Of a DNA stretch of 20,167 bases, positions 9,590 to 18,634 are shown in pieces. Position 1 is the stretch's first letter, and the number at the start of each line of letters is the position of its first letter. Below the pieces are notes generated by a model. That model did no database searches, was not told where the DNA came from, and worked only from the letters and a program-made list of their open reading frames with translations. Both the position numbers and the translations under genes were made by a program. This DNA comes from Cylindrobasidium torrendii FP15055 ss-10. Taxonomy: Eukaryota > Basidiomycota > Agaricomycetes > Agaricales > Physalacriaceae. Where the stretch lies: assembly GCA_000934385.1 (NCBI GenBank), contig KN880789.1:1-20167 (forward strand), in the 5' to 3' direction.

Positions 9590-9595
9590 TTTATA
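9590..9595 (-). promoter_or_regulatory. TATA box of the DUF7726-like gene
   Basis: TATAAA on the minus strand, 87 bp upstream of the start codon at 9503. It runs straight into an ATG (TATAAATG), which shows that this ATG cannot be within the normal transcript. Confidence 0.65.
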
Positions 9596-9616
9596 CGCGG
9601 CGCATTAAGCTTTGAT

Positions 9617-9622
9617 CACGTG
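9617..9622. promoter_or_regulatory. E-box palindrome CACGTG
   Basis: CACGTG within GATCACGTGC, 22 bp upstream of the TATA box of the DUF7726-like gene. It is a potential site for bHLH regulators or Cbf1-like proteins. Binding is inferred from the motif only. Confidence 0.5.
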
Positions 9623-9637
9623 CATCATCGAGACCAC

Positions 9638-9645
9638 TGACGTCA
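9638..9645. promoter_or_regulatory. CRE/ATF palindrome TGACGTCA
   Basis: A perfect 8-bp palindrome bound by ATF/CREB-type bZIP factors (Atf1/Sko1 class in fungi). It lies 43 bp upstream of the TATA box, close to the E-box. Confidence 0.55.
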
Positions 9646-10093
9646 CGCGCCAGGCGCGAACTCGGGCGCACGCTGCTGGGCCCCGGCCTGTGCCCACTGC
9701 AAAGTGGGCCTGTCTAGAAATTGTGCCGCTAACTTATGTGAACTGTAGAGTCAGAAATGGCGCGGCAACGCTGTAGGAGACGGACCTGGTGTCACTGTGT
9801 CAACGATAGTCACTACCCTTGCTACAATTGCATCACATCGTCGAGCAGATGCCAATGCAGCGCATTCTAAACCTGTGACATAGACATCTGATGCTTTCAT
9901 TCAAAGCCAGAGGCATGTCGGCCTGCGTGGACTGTTGAAAGCATAATGTTCATCGACTTTTCAGAACAGACTTGATGCTGTGTACAAGTGCAATGAATGT
10001 CCGTCGTTGCATTTCCTATGGTTCGCCAGCCCGAGTCAGTACATTTTAACAGATCTATTGGTACAAGTGCAAGGTACAAGCAGGACAAATACA
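9646..10093. other. Intergenic upstream of the DUF7726-like gene and downstream of CSN5
   Basis: I see no gene. The left part is GC-rich, with GCGCC/GGCGC and GGGCCCC elements and a small perfect stem-loop at 9692-9709 (arms GCCCACT and AGTGGGC, loop GCAA). The right part, from about 9900 to 10093, is AT-richer and should contain the 3' untranslated region and polyadenylation site of CSN5. Confidence 0.5.
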
Positions 10094-11426
10094 TCAATCG
10101 GTGTTCATAGCAGTATCAGCGGCATCCTCGAGCGGCGCAACGTCTGTCTTTGGTCGTAGAGAAAAGATGACATCCTTCAGTACTTGCGCAATAAGACCGT
10201 GTTGCGCCTCGACCGCGATGCGCGTGCTAAAAAGAGGTGAGCGCTAGCCAAACTACGGCAAGGAAAGCGCACCTGTCTTTGACGCCCTTCGTGAGCTGGT
10301 TGTCCTCTTTCTCCTTCTCCTTCTTTTTCTCGTCCTTTTCCTTGCCTTTGCTGCTGCCCTCCTTCTCTACAAGAGAAGGCACCTGCGCGCGTGTCCCTGC
10401 GACGGCGCTCTGCGCCTTGGACATCTTCGCGTGCAAGTCAGTGAGCTGGGAGACGGCATATGCCCTGTTCTATGCGGCCATCAGTAAAGAGCTGTTGGCG
10501 AAGACCTTTCACGCACCGATATCAAAGGGCTCTGACTAAGTGTATTGACCCAGTACTTGTTCCAGAGGAGACCGAGCAGTTCATTATCCAGCGACGACTT
10601 GAATATTTCGACTTCAAGCTGGTAGTATTGGTTCGCGTGGACACCAAAGTCCTCGATCTTGCTCAATGGGATGGACTGATACTCAGACGCGGCTACATTT
10701 GGTGGCTTGTAATCTTCAGGATACGTGCGGAACGCGCCGATGTCGACCTTGCCAGCGGATATGGTGCGGTTGGGGTCGATGACTACGGCCACGAATGGAT
10801 CTTGGAACTTCTGGTTGTTGTTCTGGGTGTTGACATCGATTCCAGACAGCCAGCAGCCATAGCCTGGGTGTGAGTGGTACCATCCGACCGCATTCTCGTA
10901 TCTTTGTGCCTACTAGACGTTGGGTAAGAGGGTCTAGCGCGCAGATTGCGGCGCACCTTTTCCGAGTCCTGGATGTACTGAACCATGTATTCGTTGGCTT
11001 CATTTGCAGCGTTGACACGCGTCTCCGTTCCCTGTACTGGCAAAGCAAAGGAATCCATGACGACAAATGCATCGCCGACGACCTTGCCCTGCATGAGGCC
11101 CATAATCTCGTAGGGTACACCAGATCGTGCATGGATGACCTGCTCTAGTTAGCCAATGGCCCGTGCATGGAGTAGATAACTTCAAACCATTTTGATCAGA
11201 GCGACCGCTGAGATGCGACATTTCTTGAAGTGATGTGGACTGAAGTACTCTGTGAGCTCGGCGATACGGCCACTGATGGACAGACACACTCTTTCGCCCA
11301 AGGCGCCTCGCGGTTGAAGCGCCGGTCTTCATCTTTATCGTATCTGTATATCGCATCGTCCGGGGATATCTCGGTTATATTGTTGGTCAATGAGAACGAC
11401 TTGAGCGCCGTCGAAGACGACGCCAT
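10094..11426 (-). CDS. CSN5: COP9 signalosome subunit 5 (JAMM deneddylase)
   Basis: Six exons: 11426-11290, 11239-11188, 11139-10957, 10909-10517, 10469-10273 and 10226-10094, giving 364 aa. The introns are 46-50 nt. CSN5 is the zinc isopeptidase of the COP9 signalosome; it removes NEDD8 from cullins and so resets SCF ligases. The MPN+/JAMM site is complete: E74 in EIMGLMQGK, then H136 and H138 in [12 protein letters not shown] with D149 in LSGID. The insertion-1 region contains GTETRVNA. Further landmarks are [38 protein letters not shown] SKIEDFGVH, and [15 protein letters not shown]. The C-terminal part carries a strongly charged lysine/glutamate insert encoded at about 10296-10360 ([15 protein letters not shown]). 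The gene is divergent from the Zn2Cys6 regulator. Confidence 0.96.
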
Positions 11427-11839
11427 AGTGAATGCTGAAAGTCAAGTCGGTAGTGGCTGTGTGCAATGTTTGGTCGTTCCCTGAAGTAGTCGCTAACCAA
11501 ATATAGCGCCACATTTACCTTTGAGCCATTTTCAGGGACATTTTCTCTTGGAGATTTATCCTGCGCTTACGTGACCTGTGTCTCCGTGTCACTATATGCA
11601 TAATAATGCAGCAGGCTACCTTTGCCAAGGCAATAATGCAGTACAGTATACCATTTATAGCTTCGGTGGGACGGCCCGGTGGTTGAATCCGAATGCCCGT
11701 GGCTGTATGAGCCTGTATCTCTCTTTCTATCACAACCACTACAGACACTTCCAAATTCTTGTTTTTGCCGTACGGATTATTCCTGCAGCAGGCATAACTT
11801 CACTCGACGAAGCCCCAGATTCTTCAGCTCTCCAATAGC
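11427..11839. promoter_or_regulatory. Divergent intergenic region between CSN5 and the Zn2Cys6 regulator
   Basis: The 413 bp should contain both promoters. On the minus strand TATAAATG at 11659-11652 is a possible TATA box for CSN5, about 226 bp upstream of its ATG. The motif AATAATGCAG occurs twice, near 11604 and 11631. No gene is seen here. Confidence 0.5.
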
Positions 11840-13894
11840 ATGAGTGGAAGAAGGTCCAAAGCTATCGCATGTGCAAGCTGTTGGTAATCCACCTCTAGCG
11901 CTCAAAGGTCTTCATTTAACACACAATCATTAGGCCGTAGATCAAAAACACGGTGTGAAGTGCTCAAACCTACACTCAAGCGCTGCCATCGATGTGATGT
12001 TATTGGTGTCTCTTGCTCGTACGAAGCAGCTCAAGGACCACCAACACCACCCCCGAATCCCCTCGATGACTCTAGTCCTACAAGTCGTATCATGCGTCGT
12101 TTCAGGAAGGATGATGAGCCAACATTCGCATTGCCTTCGCCAGCGTCAGACCATACTTCTCCTGGCAGCTCGACTTCCTCGAATACAGGCAGCGCCTCGA
12201 CGCCGTGGCAGCCACCAGTGTTGTTAGGTATTCCGAACGTATCCAACCCCGGAAAGATCAGACATATGTGGGCATTCATTCCACAGGCCCTCGACTGGTC
12301 AGCACCTCTTGTCGCCATCCAGACGCTTGCCCAGCAAGAAACAGTCCCAACACCCCCCGTGGCGGCGAACGACACTGCTCTCGAAGACATCCTCTCACTT
12401 CTGGAGATTGACCGTCTGCTTGAAATGCACGACTTGTCTATTATCTGCCTCCCCGGTCATTCTGACCCTAGCACAGGTTTCAGACGACATACACAGCATG
12501 GCTCAACTTCACGCCTCTGCGTGGGCCGTTTATAGATCTTGTCTGCTGCACTATTGCTATGAGGCATGTGGGACCGACCGCCCGCCTGGAAAAGCTTGTC
12601 GAAGAAAGGCTCGCTCGAATGGTCTTCAATACGACGCTCGTAGAGACTCTCGAGGCGATTCAAGGCTTAATCATTCTGTCACTGTGGCATGGCGATGGCA
12701 ACGCGCTCATTGGAATTGCAGCAAATATCGCCATCAATTCCTTATTCAAGGAGGCTTGTGCTGGCGTGCAGAAGGCGCGCGCTCAGGGTACTCCCGAGCA
12801 CGACCTAGCAGCCCTTAAGGATCGCGCGCGTTTGGTATGTTCTTGGGCCTCGCTATGCGCCGGCTCTCATTCATAACCCTTCAGTGGCTAGTACTCGCGA
12901 ATACCGAGTCGTGGTTCGTACACATTCGGAGGCCTGAACTAGACTGACACATCACCCAGGTTGAGTATGGGCACTCACCGCAGACCTTCGTCCAGCCGCG
13001 CACAATGCGACACCACATTCTATGCCGCCACCACACCAGAAAGTCCTGAAGAAGGCCAACAATTTCGAATACGGCTGATGGGCGAACTATTCAATGTCAC
13101 ACAAAGAGGACTGTCAGTGAAGCCCGCGCCTGCATCCGAGTTCGATCCGGCCTACAACCAGCTTAATGAAGCATTGGACGAGTTGGAATCGCTCATCAGG
13201 CTCATACTGCCACTTTCCGGTGTGTTTAGCGTTTCCAAGGTCGGCGTAGCACTAACCAGTACAAGTGGTATGCGACCACGACCGATTCAACTATCACATC
13301 CTGCAATGTATCGCACACTCTTGCCGGACGTTTGTGCTCCAGCGTGGGTTTTACCTCGCGCACGCTTCGTACGGCGATAGGGACCTTTCTCAGACGCCTC
13401 TCTGGTTCCTTGAGCTGAAGGTGAACGGGAAAAGTATATTAGTCGAATGGGGCCAACAAATGATACGTTCCAGCGAGGCCCTGCTTACGACCTTCCTGCA
13501 GTGCGATAGCACAGGATCACTCCTCGGGACATGTCCTGATGTTTTGTTCACCGCGCTGGGATTCGCCGCGAGCGTTGTTATTGGGATGCGCATCTATGCC
13601 GAAGAGAGGATGGGGGTTGACTTCCGCGGCCCAGGCAAGAAGCTTCTCCAAGTCACAATTGCAACGCTCGAACGCATTGCGTTAAGCGAGAACCATAGTG
13701 CAATGAAGATAGCGAAGGTTATTAGGATGATGCTTGGGATATGGATGGAACAGCGGAAAGAGTTTACTCAGCCCGCCCCCAACCCTTCAACTGGGATAAA
13801 TGGAGAAATTCCAGCGTACATGATGGACGATCTACAATTTTGGAATAATCTGCTTGCTTCGGTGCCCCCACATAATGATACTTCTGTACTATAG
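11840..13894 (+). CDS. Zn(II)2Cys6 fungal transcription factor
   Basis: Six exons: 11840-11879, 11934-12435, 12477-12834, 12885-12913, 12960-13219 and 13260-13894, giving 607 aa. The introns are 54, 41, 50, 46 and 40 nt. The binuclear zinc cluster is at residues 11-41, with C11-x2-C14-x6-C21-x9-C31-x2-C34-x6-C41 (ACASCRRSKTRCE then CHRCDVIGVSC). The first intron splits the codon of C14. A Ser/Pro/Thr-rich linker follows. Then comes a region typical of the fungal middle-homology family, with YTAWLNFTPLRGPFIDLVC, IQGLIILSLWHGDG and LVLANTESWLSMGTHRRPS. The protein should act in the nucleus as a sequence-specific regulator. Its targets cannot be told from the sequence. The 29-nt fourth exon and the two shortest introns are the least certain parts of the model, but the overall frame closes exactly. 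Confidence 0.85.
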
Positions 13895-14100
13895 CAGCTT
13901 GCTAGATTAAATATATCATTGTTTCCTTCCTTTGGTTGTCCTTTGGGCCGAAGATAGGACAGGAAGTATCCGACTTTCGACCTCGGTTGTGTACATAATC
14001 ACAATGAGAGCCTATAGAGGTACTCGGTCGATCAAATGTCAATCACTATGCATGCGCGAGTGCCCATTCGGTATCTTCCGGCATACAGAGCAGGTTTTTA

Positions 14101-15630
14101 TCATGACATTTCCCATTGTATATGGTGCTCCCGCTTACTCCCATGCTCATCATTCAGCACAATCAAGTGCGCTACTCTCGAACCTGACAAGACATCAGCT
14201 TCACGGTTCACAACTAATGTGCCTTGCTCACCAAGTACATGCACCGAAATGTCCACTGCTGGGTCATAGCTAGCGTTCCAAGATTGAAGGTCCTCTAGTG
14301 CGTTGAAATATCGAGCGCCGACGTTACCATTAGCTCGCGGTTCATAGATTACATCCTCCAGACATTTGAGCCACACAATCACCCGCTGCAAGCGACCCGC
14401 TTCGCGTCGAACCTGAATGGCGTCTCGAAGACCAATGACCGCAGAGCGAACGCCAAAAAACGATTGAGGCGGTCCAACTGAGAGATGCATTATGTTGATG
14501 GTGTGTAAAAGTGGAAGAGACTGCACGTCGCGCAGAATGGAGAGCAGAGTCAAGAAGGGGTTTGTGTCATGGCCGATATCGGATGAGTCGATGGCAAGGT
14601 ACTCGACAGCGTTCAAGATTGGGCATAGCGTTGGTAAAAGGCGTATGTCGTGCAATACAGGCGCAGCGACAGTCGAAAAGGTATGAAGACGGCAAGCCGA
14701 CCTCTGGAAAAAGAGGTCAAGGCATGTGTGGTGTTCGGGGCACAACTTGATGTGCAACTTGGCAAGCGACGGCAGCGTCAACCACTTGACCAAGCAAGGT
14801 GGGTGATCGGTTCTGAGCTCAATGACATGTTGGAGGGTAGTGGGCACAATTCCTGCATTGTTGGAGCTTCCCGCGTCGTTCCAGTCCCCACCACCCATTA
14901 TGGCAATGTAGCGCAGAGATTTGCAGAGGAGCAATGTCTGTATCCAGACCGACGACTCGAGACGCACTTGAATGGAAATGCTGGTCAAACGAGAAGGAAG
15001 GACAAGTTGATCAATCCAATGACACCGTAGCTTTTGAAGAGACGGCGCGGCTATCATGGGCGCGAAGTCGAATTCTGATTTGCCAACCGCTAGAATGTCT
15101 GCCTCTCGCAGCTCCTGAAGGTTGCCACGAGCTTGCATGAGCGATGTAGCAAAGCGAATCCCCTTCGGTGTCGATACCTGGAGCTTGATGGCCCGCCATC
15201 GTGGACTTGTTGCCACAATCTGACTAGCAAGCTCGACTTCCGGGGATAATATGGGGTCATTCTGGTCTCGAGTCACTCCCTCTGCTGTTTCCGTACTGTT
15301 GTCTTCGAGCGAGTGGCGCAGAAACATAGAAAGATCAAGTAAACTGCCTCGCGCGTTGTGAATGGCCAGAGCAAAGAGAGACGATATGTATCTGTGAGAA
15401 ACAATGGTGCCTCCGTCGAGTGCGTCATTCATCGATATCCAAAGTACAATGGTGGTCCAGAGGCTTGCATCGCCGAGGGCGGCCTCCCGCCAGAGGGTGC
15501 AAACGTGGATGGTGTCCAGCTGGATGCAACGGGTTCTGTGTTCAATGACGAGACGCCCTTCTGTAGCATGATGGAATATTTGTAGAAGTATCTCTGGTGG
15601 GAGTATGGTTGAAATTTCTGGCGACAGCAT
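14101..15630 (-). CDS. F-box protein (second, distinct family member)
   Basis: A single frame of 509 aa. The F-box lies right at the N-terminus (about residues 8-60): ILPPEILLQIFHHATEGR, then IHVCTLWREAALGDASLWTTI. There is no N-terminal coiled coil, unlike the F-box gene at 4607. The remainder shows irregular leucine-rich segments (LPSLAKLHIKLCP, VEYLAIDSSDIG), as is usual for Agaricomycete F-box proteins. I set the start at the ATG at 15630; the frame extends slightly upstream only without an ATG. The gene converges on the Zn2Cys6 regulator, with 206 bp between the stops. It most likely serves as a substrate adaptor of an SCF ligase, with unknown target. Confidence 0.82.
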   Translation of the reverse strand: MLSPEISTILPPEILLQIFHHATEGRLVIEHRTRCIQLDTIHVCTLWREAALGDASLWTTIVLWISMNDALDGGTIVSHRYISSLFALAIHNARGSLLDLSMFLRHSLEDNSTETAEGVTRDQNDPILSPEVELASQIVATSPRWRAIKLQVSTPKGIRFATSLMQARGNLQELREADILAVGKSEFDFAPMIAAPSLQKLRCHWIDQLVLPSRLTSISIQVRLESSVWIQTLLLCKSLRYIAIMGGGDWNDAGSSNNAGIVPTTLQHVIELRTDHPPCLVKWLTLPSLAKLHIKLCPEHHTCLDLFFQRSACRLHTFSTVAAPVLHDIRLLPTLCPILNAVEYLAIDSSDIGHDTNPFLTLLSILRDVQSLPLLHTINIMHLSVGPPQSFFGVRSAVIGLRDAIQVRREAGRLQRVIVWLKCLEDVIYEPRANGNVGARYFNALEDLQSWNASYDPAVDISVHVLGEQGTLVVNREADVLSGSRVAHLIVLNDEHGSKREHHIQWEMS

Positions 15631-15845
15631 GATGGTAAGAGTCAAGAGGCACTTGGACTTGCGATCGAGCGGAGAATCTCACTGCTTCTCAACAGCGTTC
15701 CACTGGAAGCAACAGTCTCATCCAAGCAGAAAGTCCATGATTTTCGAAGTGCCAGTCACAGACATTTTGCTGATTTAATACTCGGTTTGTTAATGCTATA
15801 CATACTCTTATAGACGACGTCCACGACCCGATTCTTTAAACTTGC

Positions 15846-17088
15846 TCAGTATTCATCCACTCTCGGCCTCTTGCGTGGGCCATCTGGTATCGGCGTCGTC
15901 CCTCCTACATGCTGTTGCACAAACGCTGGATTAAAATGACCAGCGCCCATTCCCGTAACGGCGGGCATACCTAGTAATACACAGAAAGCCAGTCATAAGC
16001 ACACCAATAGCCAAGTCCGTAATAAGCTAAACATTCATACCCATTCCGCCACCGCGCATGGCACCACCTCGTCCCCGGAAGTTGCCTCCCCCGCTGAAGC
16101 CTGCCGCACCATTAAAATTGCCCCCGCCGTAGTTGACCCCGCCACCATTGAGCATGCCCATGTTCATACCTGGCAGCATACCCATACCCATCGCCGCCAT
16201 GGGGTTCATCATTCCACCCCGCATCATACCACCGCGCATAGCACTATTGCCACGGAAATTGCCCCCACCACGTCCATTCGTGTTAGGCGTACCCTGGACA
16301 CCATTTCGAGCGGGAGGTTCTAGACGACGTATGAGCTGCAGACGAAATGGTGAGATTGAAACACGCGTACCCTTTGGTAGCGTGCGGTACGGGTTGCCCA
16401 AGGAAGAGCTCGTAAATTGTGCAGATGCTCGACGGCCCTGGAAATCGCTGAAGGAGGGTCAGATACACGCGGCTGGCTGTATGTGGAAGTTAAAACGAAC
16501 TTGTTCTCAAACCAATATTTGAGGTTGTTCGCTGCTTGCGAGGTGTGGCATTCGACCCATGCCATGCTGTAGCCAAGATCAACAACAGAAGTAGATGCCA
16601 AAAACAAGGCGTACCCTTTACTCTTGCCGTTGACCTTGTGCTCGCAGAAGGTGATGTCCTTGTAGGACAGCATGACACCCGCAACCTCTGCAACGCGTAG
16701 TACATCTTCGTCGGTTGTCCACTATGAGCCACAAATCAGAGTGCGCAATTGGGACAGCGGTGTCACGTACCCATTGGAGATCGGCGAGGTAGAGCGCGTC
16801 GTTCTCGTCTGATGAGCCTGCAGCGTAGGGGATTTGTTCGAACTGAGCGGGGCTGGACGCGTTTAGCGAGTTGGCGCGTGCAGATGGAGCAGAGTTATAG
16901 ACAACATCGTCTTCATCGCGTTGGCGCTTGTCACCGGTGCGAGGGTCAGGCGAGGACGAATGCGTAGGGATATCGGCCTATGGAATAGAAAGCGCATACA
17001 GTCAACTTTGACTCCATGGCATGAATCAAAGACGCACCTCCGACTTGTTGACCTCCTCGCCATAGTAGTCGTAGTCTTCTTCCTTCAT
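15846..17088 (-). CDS. CFIm68/CPSF6-like RRM protein with Gly/Met-rich tail
   Basis: Seven exons: 17088-17038, 16977-16771, 16721-16615, 16566-16501, 16447-16371, 16319-16041 and 15970-15846, giving 303 aa. The introns are 48-70 nt. Residues 1-78 are acidic and contain DKRQRDEDD. The RRM spans about 79-158: [60 protein letters not shown]. The double W after the first beta strand and the [15 protein letters not shown] pattern resemble the RRM of cleavage factor Im subunits, so a role in pre-mRNA 3'-end processing is likely. Residues 170-262 are a low-complexity Gly/Met/Asn tail with RGG-like repeats. The C-terminus ends in [11 protein letters not shown], a probable nuclear signal. An hnRNP-like general RNA-binding role is the alternative. 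Confidence 0.85.
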
Positions 17089-17614
17089 TGCGGGGATGAT
17101 AAAAATGCTCAGAACAACTTAGGCGCTACAGGTTGGATATCAAGAAAATGGTTGGCGAGAACGAATACAGGCGGTGGAGTATGTCTAGGCCTCCACGATT
17201 GTATACAGCGTGTGAGAGGACGCAATAAAATACGGGAAACACGAACGACAACGACGGTGAGAAGCGAAAGAGCGCGATGGGAAAGCGCTGATCGAATTAC
17301 TTAGGCTGATTTGTGTGGCCGTGTTAGGTACGAAGGTCAACGCGATCGAGATTAGATTGCAACTGCGCAGTCTGCATCTCCACGGGGTGTCTACCTGCGT
17401 CCATGGCCAATTCTCGACGCGTACGCGGGGGCGGCCCTCCCCTTCTATCACACAGGACGTACTCTGGATTAACAACGCCGCATCGTTGGATAGGATGAAC
17501 TCTGGTGGAAGATCGTCGGGCCGAGGATGATTGTACCTTTAGCCTTCTGCCAAGGAAACCTGCATAAAAAGGAGAACAGACTTCTGTCGGACGCCCACCA
17601 CGCTCTTTTCATCC
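17089..17614. promoter_or_regulatory. Divergent intergenic region between the RRM gene and the 118-aa membrane protein
   Basis: This stretch of 526 bp holds the promoters of both genes. Short open frames occur on both strands, but I see no protein-like content. A TATA-like CATAAAAA at 17563-17570 precedes the plus-strand gene. No clear TATA is seen for the minus-strand gene. Confidence 0.5.
17563..17570 (+). promoter_or_regulatory. TATA-like element of the small membrane protein gene
   Basis: CATAAAAA in a GC-richer setting, 45-52 bp upstream of the ATG at 17615. The spacing predicts a very short 5' leader. Confidence 0.45.
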
Positions 17615-17971
17615 ATGGCCACTTCGTCCGTTACCACCATCGCCGCGGCGCCGTCAATGCTCGTGCACTTCGCGCGCGAGTGTGCAGTTATTCTGCTCAT
17701 CTCCTACCCGACCCTCCTCTTCCTCATCGGCGTCTATCCTGGCCTCCATTTTCTCTCGGGCGTGTCGATCGTATTCCTCTTTGCCCTCACGAGCGCCAGC
17801 ACGGTTGTCATATCCGCCCTGCTCAGCCTTTTCCTCCTCATGTTCCGACAAAATGGCATTTCACCGGAGGAGCAAGTCGCCGCCTTGGGCTTTGTGGACC
17901 AGAAGAGCACGTTATCGTCGTACGAAAGGGCTGCCTGTGATGTCAAGCTACCCGTAGACGGAGCAGTGTAA
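17615..17971 (+). CDS. Small multi-pass membrane protein, unknown function
   Basis: A single frame of 118 aa. I do not recognise the family. Two or three hydrophobic helices are visible between residues 20 and 80: ECAVILLISYPTLLFLIGVY, then FLSGVSIVFLFALT, then VVISALLSLFLLMF. The remaining 38 residues are polar and end with VKLPVDGAV. There is no cleavable signal peptide. A TATA-like element with suitable spacing and a codon pattern rich in C/G third positions support real coding. The reading frame could continue from an upstream exon, but the ATG context is adequate. It may be an ER or vacuolar membrane protein; nothing more can be said. Confidence 0.6.
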   Translation: MATSSVTTIAAAPSMLVHFARECAVILLISYPTLLFLIGVYPGLHFLSGVSIVFLFALTSASTVVISALLSLFLLMFRQNGISPEEQVAALGFVDQKSTLSSYERAACDVKLPVDGAV

Positions 17972-18634
17972 CGACTCGTGCGTGCTTTATGCTCTTCGAC
18001 CTGGACTCTTCTCACCGACCAGATAGATCACGATATCCATATACCTCATCCTCGCTCTTTCTTCGCTTGTCTTTTGGGATACTTTTTGGGAATCAAGTTG
18101 TCGGGCCATATTGTTATACGTCGTTCATTCCCTACCGCTGTACCATCTGTTATCCATTTGTATACCTCCAACCCATGTTCTCGCCGTTTCCAGTCTATCA
18201 ACGCAGACCATTCGTCGCCATATTGCAATGATGGGTTGCAGACCGCACCGCGCAATGCATGCGATGCTTTGGCGAACACCTGATTAAAGTGCCTGCGATG
18301 TGTGATGCAGCCACATGCTTGCACCGTGAAGCGGGATTTTGAGCAGTGTCCAATCTGCCCTTTTGCTTGTATTTGACAAATCTGAACCCCGGTGGCCTGA
18401 CAATGCACATATAAAAACCGGCTTCAAGTGCATGGTAGTCTGTTTGCCTCCGAGTCCTTATTGTGTGGATCTCTTTGAATCAAACAAATGACATCATCTT
18501 CCAAAACATATAAATACATTGCCTGAGGTGATCGGGAATTCTGACTCACCTTCTTTCATTCCCATCACAACCACCAAACCAGTAAGCCCTTTTCTGTCTT
18601 CCTGTACATTTTAGCTTAGTCTTTCAAAGACATC
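17972..18634. other. Intergenic upstream of the Clr2-like gene
   Basis: A 663-bp stretch without a supportable gene. It becomes AT-rich from about 18400. TATAAAAA at 18410-18417 and TATAAATA at 18509-18516 are possible TATA boxes. A pyrimidine-rich tract (CTCACCTTCTTTCATTCCC and onward) sits between the second TATA and the ATG at 18635, as is typical of fungal transcription start regions. Confidence 0.5.
18509..18516 (+). promoter_or_regulatory. Probable TATA box of the Clr2-like gene
   Basis: TATAAATA, 119-126 bp upstream of the start codon and followed by a CT-rich stretch. A second candidate, TATAAAAA, lies about 99 bp further upstream. Confidence 0.5.

Noticed and set aside
9501..9590. 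Longer N-terminus for the DUF7726-like protein from an ATG at 9590
   Set aside because: That ATG overlaps the TATA box (TATAAATG), so it should lie upstream of the transcription start. MPPKRK at 9503 is the better start.
15631..15645. Five-residue upstream extension of the second F-box protein
   Set aside because: The extension begins at TTG, not ATG. The first ATG in frame is at 15630, immediately before the F-box.
4528..16845. GTTCGA strings resembling tRNA B boxes (near 4531, 7760 and 16840)
   Set aside because: No matching A box, acceptor stem or cloverleaf could be built around any of them.
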